IMG/VR virus record: IMGVR_UViG_3300020171_001477
Location: 1 to 20,392 of that record
Length of the DNA stretch: 20,392 nt
Reading direction: 5' to 3' (one strand)
Source: a virus
Shown here: piece by piece, positions 15,216-20,392 of the stretch
How the letters are laid out: the number at the start of each line of letters is the position of its first letter
Numbering within the stretch: the first letter of the stretch is position 1
Made by a program: the position numbers and the translations under genes
Notes under the pieces: model-generated
Database searches by the model: none
Told to the model about the DNA's origin: nothing
Seen by the model: only the letters and a program-made list of their open reading frames with translations

Positions 15216-16424
15216 TTAACCTCCCATACTCTTTGCAAGTGCATCCGGATTGTTTTTGAGATTTTCTTCTGTTTGCACCCGGATTTTAAATTTTATTTCG
15301 CCGGGCGTGGGAATATCCATCCCCATTGCCACGAAATTCTTACGATTCCTCAAAATGAAATCGTAAACCAAGTCTCTCGCCAAGACCTCTTCGAGTCTTA
15401 AGCGGTTATACTGTATTATCGACTGCGTTGCGCCCCGGTGTATCTGTCCCAAAGCGTAACTTCCAACCGACGGCGCTCCTGTCGTCAATTCCGCTCCAAG
15501 AATCGCGAGCTGTATTTTCGTGTCGGCATAATTCATCAAATCGGAAAGGATGTTATTGCCCGTGCTCCCAGCCTCGTTAAATTCTATTTTGTCAGATTTA
15601 TCCATCACAACCATATGCCGAGACCGAGCAGATTCAAAATCTGATATAATTTTATTAACGCGGGCTTCGGCAGAAGGAAAGCCAGTCCCCAAAGCCGCAT
15701 TGATCGCCGCTTTTGCGGCGTCTATAAACACCGTCATAAAAGGCTTGCTCCAGCTTTCGCATAAATCCGCCCAATACTGGATCACTTTCGATTTTATATA
15801 AGCCAGGTGATACAAAATATCTCCGAGCCCACGATGATACGGGTTTAGCTCCTCCCATTCGTGTATATACCATATGAAGTCCTGCACTGACAGTTCAGCA
15901 TAAGGCTCTATTGCCTTGTCTTCTAGCACTACGAACGAGTCTACAAGTGGACAATAGATCGTCCAGTACATTTTATTCCTGTCTTTTGGGTCTCGCTCAA
16001 TTCGCAGTCGCCTGCGATCCACCTCTTTAATTTGTTTTGGGACGTCCCAAACCAACGTCTGGTACTCTTTCCATCGCTCTTTCTCCCAATATTTCTTCTG
16101 TATCCCAAGCCCAAACAAAACGCCACCATAGATCAAAGATTTCCTTGCATGGGTGAAATCTTCTATCCCGCTTAATGCTCGCATAATAAGCTTCTTTAGC
16201 AGTTTGTCTTGACATTCGATTTCGTAATATTCTCCGCACGCCATGATTGACAGGAGGTGTAATGAGTGAGCAATTGCCGGATCGTTTTTCAATACCTCGT
16301 AATAGCTGTCAGAGCTAGGAGAATCGGCATATTCGTTCGGTATATAGCCGATGTACATACCGGTTACCTGCCTCAGCTCCGTGACGTATTGCGGCATATA
16401 CTGAATTCGCGCTTTAACGACCAT
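15216..16424 (-). CDS. Portal protein
   Basis: A 402-residue protein starting MVVKARIQYMPQYVTELRQV. The pattern matches portals of the Mu gp29 / DUF935-like type: SYYEVLKNDPAIAHSLHLL (pairs of helices), then ARKSLIYGGVLFGLGIQKKYW, a DFIWYIHEWEE stretch, and a long stem-like helix LAYIKSKVIQYWADLCESW. It lies after the terminase and before the protease, as expected. The portal forms the ring at one vertex through which DNA is packaged and to which terminase docks. The ATG overlaps the end of the 48-residue protein gene by 11 bases. It lacks a strong ribosome-binding site of its own, so coupled translation is likely. Confidence 0.7.
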   Translation of the reverse strand: MVVKARIQYMPQYVTELRQVTGMYIGYIPNEYADSPSSDSYYEVLKNDPAIAHSLHLLSIMACGEYYEIECQDKLLKKLIMRALSGIEDFTHARKSLIYGGVLFGLGIQKKYWEKERWKEYQTLVWDVPKQIKEVDRRRLRIERDPKDRNKMYWTIYCPLVDSFVVLEDKAIEPYAELSVQDFIWYIHEWEELNPYHRGLGDILYHLAYIKSKVIQYWADLCESWSKPFMTVFIDAAKAAINAALGTGFPSAEARVNKIISDFESARSRHMVVMDKSDKIEFNEAGSTGNNILSDLMNYADTKIQLAILGAELTTGAPSVGSYALGQIHRGATQSIIQYNRLRLEEVLARDLVYDFILRNRKNFVAMGMDIPTPGEIKFKIRVQTEENLKNNPDALAKSMGG

Positions 16425-16560
16425 GTTTTTTTCTCTTTTCTTTTGCCTCTGCCAAAATCTTAGCTTTTTTCAACTTTTCTAAATCAGGATATATTTTTGC
16501 AAAACATGCAAGGAGTTTTTTTTTCTCTTCTTCTGTCAACCTCTCGTTCTCTGCTTTCAT
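16414..16560 (-). CDS. Small Lys-rich protein, unknown function
   Basis: A 48-residue ORF that is easy to miss because of its size: start ATG at 16560, stop TAA at 16416-16414. AGGAGG lies ten bases before the ATG, and the ATG overlaps the TGA of the upstream ParB-like gene as ATGA. The peptide MKAENERLTEEEKKKLLACF has an acidic helical start, then a strongly basic end (KILAEAKEKRKKH). It overlaps the portal start by 11 bases, so it also couples translation of the portal. No family is recognised. It could be a small assembly factor or mainly a coupling ORF. Confidence 0.65.
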   Translation of the reverse strand: MKAENERLTEEEKKKLLACFAKIYPDLEKLKKAKILAEAKEKRKKHGR

Positions 16561-17954
16561 GCGAATAACTCCTCCTGTCCTGACGTTTTCATTCCTAGAG
16601 ATTTTATAAAACCAGGAAGGAAAGAATAAACGTGCTCATAAATTTCGTTCATTTTATCTCTTTGATCTTTACGATTGCCTACCCTGCCTACTTTTTTTGA
16701 GCCATCATCAAGTATTTTTGAAAGCTCTTTCTCGGTTTTGAAGTGATCAAATATTTTTAAATATTCGTTTGCTTTCGACGCAAGCAATTTTGAAGTACCG
16801 GCCTCGATACTGCTACCTGCACGCTCGAGTATATCTTTACCTCTTGCAGCAGAACCAAAAAGCCGTTTTTCTCGCGAGAGCTTGCTTTTTATAAAGCTCT
16901 GCAAGTTGGCTCGCTCAAAATAATAATCCTCATCTTCTTCAACTTCCCCGTACAAATCTTGTGTTTTCTTTGTCGTGGTAGTTGACGATTTCATCAAATC
17001 GACCATTTCGTTTACCAAATCCCCTGTTACCCTCCTGCCTTTCTTTTCTTGCAGTTTAATCATTTCGAAGAGGCGATATTGCTTTTCTTCGCTAAAACCA
17101 GAGCCGCCGATTGCAACCCCTAAATCCTTATTTACCTCACCCTCCGCCACAAGACCAAAAATTAGCTTAGGCAGATTTGATAAAGCAAACCCCTGAGCCG
17201 CAACTGCATCTTTTAACTGGATCCCAAAAGATTCTAACGCCTCTTTCTTTAACCCTGAGTCTCTAAAAAATTTAGCAGCGTCGATTCCGTCCCCTCTGCC
17301 CTCCGCGATATTTGCCAGAGCACCAATGGCCCGCGCTTCTTTCGCTGAGTTTACCTCCAGGAATCTCACCGCAACCTTTTCGGCGCCGTGCCTCTTTGCT
17401 AATGCAAGACGATTATGACCATTGACCACATAGGTATTTTTATTTTCGGGGTCAGTCCAAACCAGAAGCATACCGGCAAAAATCGGATCGTATTTCTGGA
17501 TACTACTTAGACTCCCTACTTCCCCCGACTTTGTCTGTTCACCCAAAATTTTATATTGAAATCGCTTTGGGTCTGCTAAAATTTTGTCTGGAGAAATCTC
17601 GTCAAGCCGACGATAAACCTCTGCTGCTTGCTTCTCTACACCTTTCACCACTTCTTTTGCTTTTCCCTTTAAGGCGTCGAGCTTCATTTGCATTCGTTCT
17701 TTTGTGTCTTTAAGTGATTTCTCTTTCTTCGTCCCAGGTCGCACTGTCTTTAACGCCTCTTCTTTGCCTTTTATCCGTTCTTTTAGCCGTTCTTTCAATG
17801 AGGCCGTTTTGCTTCCTGCTTTTCGATATCGGAGCGTTTTACCCGTTCTTTCAGATCTAACCGTGCAAATGTCCCCAGGTGGAATTTTCGCAATAGACGT
17901 ATCGGACAATGGGCGCCCACCTGGCTTGTCACATCCAAATCTAATTACGCTCAT
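16557..17954 (-). CDS. Shared N-terminal module fused to a ParB-like nuclease domain
   Basis: A 465-residue protein. The start is the ATG at 17954 (MSVIRFGCDKPGGRPLS), preceded by AAGGGA and overlapping the terminase stop by 14 bases; an in-frame ATG 22 codons earlier lies well inside the terminase gene and is unlikely. Residues 1-30 carry the shared motif with Cys8 and Cys30, the only cysteines in the protein. Residues about 50-105 are a charged helix with KGKEEALKTVRPGT. Residues about 118-225 match ParB-like domains of the DdrB type: FQYKILGE, then YDPIFAGMLLVWTDPE, VVNGHNRLALAKRHG (GHNR at 179-182), and EARAIGALANIAEGRGDG. Such domains bind or cut DNA in phage polyvalent proteins. The C-terminal 200 residues are helical, with a Thr-rich linker near 324-328. 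It lies between terminase and portal, where a nuclease could act during packaging. Confidence 0.7.
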   Translation of the reverse strand: MSVIRFGCDKPGGRPLSDTSIAKIPPGDICTVRSERTGKTLRYRKAGSKTASLKERLKERIKGKEEALKTVRPGTKKEKSLKDTKERMQMKLDALKGKAKEVVKGVEKQAAEVYRRLDEISPDKILADPKRFQYKILGEQTKSGEVGSLSSIQKYDPIFAGMLLVWTDPENKNTYVVNGHNRLALAKRHGAEKVAVRFLEVNSAKEARAIGALANIAEGRGDGIDAAKFFRDSGLKKEALESFGIQLKDAVAAQGFALSNLPKLIFGLVAEGEVNKDLGVAIGGSGFSEEKQYRLFEMIKLQEKKGRRVTGDLVNEMVDLMKSSTTTTKKTQDLYGEVEEDEDYYFERANLQSFIKSKLSREKRLFGSAARGKDILERAGSSIEAGTSKLLASKANEYLKIFDHFKTEKELSKILDDGSKKVGRVGNRKDQRDKMNEIYEHVYSFLPGFIKSLGMKTSGQEELFA

Positions 17955-19278
17955 TTTTTTGTGTCCCTTGAAACGAATAGATGTCAAAACCCTGTGATAC
18001 TTCGCAAAAAGCGACCACATAAGAGAGAGCGGCAGGAGATTGAAAAAACTTGGTTAGAGGTAATTCTATTTCGGCTTTTTCTCGCTCTTCAGGCTGCTTA
18101 TCCGGCCACTTACACTCTTTTAGCTCGTGTATAAGATTCTCACAACCAGCGAAAACATGAATCTTGCTCGTCCCAGTATCGCGTATCTTCAAACAATTTT
18201 GAATAGCCTGCACTCGTCTCAAAGTTCCAATCTGCTTCGTATATTTCCGCTCATCATTTGTCGTGCATTTTATTCCGTTTTTCGCTAACTGCTCTAATCC
18301 TTCTTGATCTCGATAATCACCAATCGATGCCAAAATCCGCTTCCCTTTGCTTTTCTCTATAATAATCGGGGACACATCGTTTATAAGGGTTTGAGTAGCA
18401 AACACCTCATCTATCACGTAATACTCGCGATTAGGGGATATAGCAATAAAAAGACATACGAACGGATTTTGATACCCGCGTTGTATGGCCCGAATTATGG
18501 GCCAATCCTCAATCCCCGTAGGGATTTCTCGAAAAATATGACAATCCTGAAAGTTGAAAACCTTGCCACGCCGAGATACAAACAGACCCTCATATTGTTC
18601 TTTAAACACATTTTCGTCGAGTTCTTTTCTTGCGATTTCGTACTCCTCCCGGCTAAAGGTAGGATTGTCTATGGTGGCAAATTGCCAGGATGCCCAATCG
18701 GAGAAATTCGGATCTTGTGAAAGCCCATTTTCAAAAAAAATCCTAAATAGTCCAGCATCGCTATTTGGCGTCGAAGCGGCTATTAACCGTCCGTTTCTAG
18801 GGCCTAGTCTCGCTCGGAGCATTCTCTCCCATGGAGCTCTTGCTACCTGGGAAGCCTCGCCAAGCACTATCATATCAAGCTCCTCCCCCAACAGAGTCTG
18901 TGCCTTTTCGGTTGACTTCGTCTTTACAAAACTGCCCCAGGGGAATTCTAATTTCCTAGATCCGCGAGAGGCGGATGTGATTTTGGCAGCATCTGTCAAC
19001 CTCTTCCCATCAACATAAATTCTAGATAGAAATTCCAAAGCCCAATCAAATTCTTTATCAGCGAGCTCGTATTGTGACGAGACGCACCAGATACGCTTTT
19101 TTGGGAACATGAGCATAAACGCAATTTCGGCACCTGCCGCCATACTTTTCCCCGATCTCGCTCCCGCTGCAATTGCCCGAAAACGAGCCGTACTTTGGTG
19201 AATTTCTGCTTGCTTCGGGTGAGGTGTATACCCACAACTTTTAAAGAAATTGAATTTGCTTTGTATTTCTGTATGCAT
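17941..19278 (-). CDS. terL: Large terminase subunit (TerL), nuclease motifs degenerate
   Basis: A 445-residue protein with start ATG 19278 (MHTEIQSKFNFFKSCGYTPH); no strong ribosome-binding site. Residues 39-45 (GARSGKS) form the Walker A; residues 135-141 (DMIVLGE) are Walker B with catalytic Glu141, in the variant GE form; residues 163-172 (RLIAASTPNS) are the coupling motif III. The nuclease half is recognisable (RGYQNP at 267-272, VIDE at 288-291, SIGDYRDQEG), but the usual first catalytic Asp (I-D-x-G-Y-x-x-P) is replaced by Gln266, and the C-terminal D-A-L-R-Y element reads AALSY, without Asp. Only Asp321 of the three acidic residues seems retained. It powers DNA packaging into the head through the portal. 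Cleavage ability is doubtful from sequence. Confidence 0.8.
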   Translation of the reverse strand: MHTEIQSKFNFFKSCGYTPHPKQAEIHQSTARFRAIAAGARSGKSMAAGAEIAFMLMFPKKRIWCVSSQYELADKEFDWALEFLSRIYVDGKRLTDAAKITSASRGSRKLEFPWGSFVKTKSTEKAQTLLGEELDMIVLGEASQVARAPWERMLRARLGPRNGRLIAASTPNSDAGLFRIFFENGLSQDPNFSDWASWQFATIDNPTFSREEYEIARKELDENVFKEQYEGLFVSRRGKVFNFQDCHIFREIPTGIEDWPIIRAIQRGYQNPFVCLFIAISPNREYYVIDEVFATQTLINDVSPIIIEKSKGKRILASIGDYRDQEGLEQLAKNGIKCTTNDERKYTKQIGTLRRVQAIQNCLKIRDTGTSKIHVFAGCENLIHELKECKWPDKQPEEREKAEIELPLTKFFQSPAALSYVVAFCEVSQGFDIYSFQGTQKNERN

Positions 19279-19297
19279 AACTTAATTCTACGCGAAC

Positions 19298-19363
19298 AAA
19301 AAAAAAGCGCAATCACTTTCCAACAGTTTGGTAAAAATCCAACCAGGTGGAAGGTGATTGCGC
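19298..19363 (-). terminator. 16-bp hairpin followed by T9, probable intrinsic terminator or attenuator upstream of terL
   Basis: GCGCAATCACTTTCCA at 19307-19322 pairs with TGGAAGGTGATTGCGC at 19348-19363 with a single mismatch, around a 25-base loop. On the minus strand the stem is followed by nine T (19306-19298), the classical terminator layout. Another T9 precedes the stem (19378-19370), and similar CGA-x-C-A9 sequences flank both sides. The terminase start lies 20 bases after the T-run, leaving almost no room for a separate promoter. It therefore either separates expression of the small genes from the late module, with antitermination, or is an attenuator. Confidence 0.65.
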
Positions 19364-19378
19364 TCGACCAAAAAAAAA

Positions 19379-19451
19379 CGCAGGAGTGCTATTCTCGTAA
19401 GTCTAGTTCTGTTTAGACTTACAAGAAGGGCGCGGGAGTGCTATTCTCGTA
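19379..19451. repeat. Direct repeat flanking a 9-bp hairpin in the terL leader
   Basis: CGC-[AG]-GGAGTGCTATTCTCGTA occurs at 19379-19399 and at 19431-19451, one base different in 21. Between them, 19397-19422 is a perfect inverted repeat, GTAAGTCTA and TAGACTTAC around an eight-base loop. The second copy overlaps the last codons of the 45-residue zinc-ribbon gene (ACGAGAATAG on the minus strand). It may be a repeated operator or terminase-recognition element, or a small duplication of the gene end. Confidence 0.75.
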
Positions 19452-19578
19452 GCACGAAAAAATCATAATCGCTCAGGATTTGCCTGCACGCCACGCAATA
19501 ATAATGATCCTCTTCTTTAGTGGCAATAATGCAATTTGTGGCGTCGCATTTAGGACAATAAGAATTTTCTACTATCAC
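19441..19578 (-). CDS. Small zinc-ribbon protein (45 residues)
   Basis: A small ORF with GTG start at 19578 and AGGAG five bases upstream, two bases after the stop of the neighbouring zinc-ribbon gene; it ends with TAG at 19443-19441. It encodes two Cys pairs, CPKC (residues 8-11) and CVAC (28-31), 16 residues apart, plus an extra Cys16 and a nearby His25, the layout of a zinc ribbon. Small zinc ribbons in phages may bind nucleic acid or partner proteins. It is a second, unrelated-looking zinc ribbon next to the 60-residue one, so the two may act together. Confidence 0.7.
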   Translation of the reverse strand: MIVENSYCPKCDATNCIIATKEEDHYYCVACRQILSDYDFFVLRE

Positions 19579-19580
19579 AA

Positions 19581-19763
19581 CTACTCCTCGGTTTTAAACG
19601 TTTTGGCACATTGGTAGCACAAAAAATAGCGGAGTGTTTTCATAGAAAAATGATTTAACGTTTTTTGCTGCCTTACTTGTTTTCCGCAACAATAGGGACA
19701 TTGCACGCGAGGATGCGCGATTGTCCTCATAACTTTTTCTTTGTATTCTTTCTTGTCTTCCAC
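19581..19763 (-). CDS. Zinc-ribbon protein (60 residues)
   Basis: A 60-residue protein starting at a GTG (19763) with AGGAGA upstream, one base after the preceding stop codon. It carries CPYC (residues 22-25), an adjacent Cys26, and CYQC (residues 49-52), typical zinc-ribbon pairs, in a basic background (KVMRTIAHPRVQ, then QVRQQK). It likely binds nucleic acid or another protein. Its neighbour downstream is another zinc-ribbon ORF. No further domain is recognised. Confidence 0.65.
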   Translation of the reverse strand: MEDKKEYKEKVMRTIAHPRVQCPYCCGKQVRQQKTLNHFSMKTLRYFLCYQCAKTFKTEE

Positions 19764-19764
19764 T

Positions 19765-20013
19765 TTAGTCTCCTGAAATACTAATGTTCGCTTTTTGTCC
19801 TCTCAAAGTCAAATCACCGTCGCTGTCAATTTCAGATACGCCAGACAGATTTTTCCTTAGCTCTCGTTGATATAGCCTGCCCAAAATGAATTCGACTACT
19901 AACTTGCGTTCGTAATTGAGTATGCTATTTAAAAATATCGTGACGTACTCGATCAATCTCTCGTCATTTGTGATCGCCTCGGCGATTTTATCTTTGTTGA
20001 ATAACGTCTCCAT
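19765..20013 (-). CDS. Small helical protein, unknown function
   Basis: An 82-residue protein beginning METLFNKDKIAEAITNDERL, using the ATG at 20013. A GGGAGG box lies eight bases before it; an ATG two codons upstream (20019) is only two bases from the box, so it is less likely. The gene overlaps the end of the previous one by 26 bases. Residues 1-55 are predicted helical with alternating hydrophobics (YVTIFLNSILNYERKLVVEF). No motif is recognised. It could be a terminase small subunit partner, a DNA-binding protein or an unrelated accessory. Confidence 0.5.
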   Translation of the reverse strand: METLFNKDKIAEAITNDERLIEYVTIFLNSILNYERKLVVEFILGRLYQRELRKNLSGVSEIDSDGDLTLRGQKANISISGD

Positions 20014-20374
20014 TACCATTACCTCCCATTATTTTTTCCCATACAGCCCCATAATCTTCCGGCGAAAATGCCTGCCGTTTATCCTTTTTAAAACTTGGAT
20101 GATAGGCCTGCATGACCGTTTTATACACAATACCAAAAAATTTATGTTCGGGGCTCTCGAGGATAACCCGGCTTTGGTCTAACGCGATTTCTAGCAAGCC
20201 CACATTCTCCCCAAAAAGTGGTGGGGATATCGCAGCTATCGTTTCTGCCTTCGCCTGATTCTCTCTCCACCTCCGAAACCGCATTCTTAACCCCTTATCT
20301 GTATCGCAAGCACCCCTTTCACTCATGCCTGCGTCGATTTTGGCCTGAATAATTTCTCCCTCTTGCTTTGTCAT
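19988..20374 (-). CDS. Hypothetical protein, possible small terminase subunit by position
   Basis: A 128-residue protein starting MTKQEGEIIQAKIDAGMSER at ATG 20374, preceded by GGAGGAGAGAA. The N-terminal 45 residues look helical and basic (GLRMRFRRWRENQAKAET), like a helix-turn-helix DNA-binding segment; the rest is helical with a YKTVMQAYHPSFKKD stretch. It lies upstream of the terminase cluster with three small genes between. No family is recognised, so a small terminase role is only a suggestion from location and apparent DNA-binding character. Confidence 0.45.
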   Translation of the reverse strand: MTKQEGEIIQAKIDAGMSERGACDTDKGLRMRFRRWRENQAKAETIAAISPPLFGENVGLLEIALDQSRVILESPEHKFFGIVYKTVMQAYHPSFKKDKRQAFSPEDYGAVWEKIMGGNGNGDVIQQR

Positions 20375-20392
20375 TTCTCTCCTCCAAAAAAA

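Noticed and set aside
17941-18020. Longer N-terminus for the ParB-like protein starting at 18020
   Set aside because: The extension lies inside the terminase reading frame, lacks a ribosome-binding site and disrupts the conserved module start; 17954 fits AAGGGA spacing and the motif.
19298-19363. The inverted repeat as the end of an insertion sequence
   Set aside because: The arms are separated by only 25 bases with no transposase. A terminator or attenuator explains the T-run better, though a tiny mobile element is not ruled out.

Overview
The window is a contiguous piece of a tailed-phage (Caudoviricetes) or prophage structural region. Every gene I accept lies on the minus strand, so transcription runs from the right edge (about 20.37 kb) to position 1. 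Genes are packed head to tail with ATGA or TAATG overlaps and clear AGGAG-type ribosome-binding sites, which points to a bacterial host. Nothing in the window identifies the host genus: there are no tRNAs, integrase, repressor or host genes. The head genes resemble the Mu-like head set (a Mu I-like protease/scaffold, a gpT-like capsid protein and a gp36/DUF1320-like connector), but there is no MuF-type minor head gene.

Layout in transcription order: (a) 20374-19441, four small genes, two of them zinc ribbons, one in a terminase-small-subunit position. (b) 19440-19279, a structured non-coding stretch with a direct repeat, a 9-bp hairpin and a 16-bp hairpin with T-run. (c) Large terminase 19278-17941; a ParB-like nuclease-domain protein 17954-16557; a 48-residue basic protein 16560-16414; portal 16424-15216; head protease with a probable nested in-frame scaffold 15211-13886; decoration-like protein 13866-12997; major capsid protein 12986-12006. 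(d) Neck and connector genes 11965-10645. (e) A beta-rich virion protein 10645-9371 and a tail-tube-like protein 9266-8706. (f) Two proteins, 8709-7675 and 7673-6573, that share an N-terminal module with the ParB-like protein. (g) A small basic protein, a tail-terminator-like protein, a small protein with a hydrophobic core, a protein with tandem repeated domains, a tail-hub-like protein, and two tandem copies of a receptor-binding-type gene, the second cut by the left edge.

The strongest unusual signal is the shared module of about 110 residues at the start of three otherwise unrelated proteins (N-termini at 17954, 8709 and 7673). It has an IRFGC-[DE]-x-PGGR-x-LS motif, a second conserved Cys near residue 30, then a charged helix with an EEALxK...GT motif. 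Those two cysteines are the only ones in all three proteins. The C-terminal parts differ: ParB-like nuclease fold, two winged-helix-like domains, and an acetyltransferase-like fold. I infer a common docking, virion-loading or delivery tag carrying interchangeable cargo domains, comparable in logic to phage polyvalent proteins but with a module I do not recognise.

Other points of note: a terminase with an intact ATPase but no recognisable first and third nuclease aspartates; no long tape-measure gene; a G8 slippery tract exactly at the overlap of two tail genes; and a 364-bp tandem duplication of a tail-tip gene 5' end in which the only three differences are synonymous.
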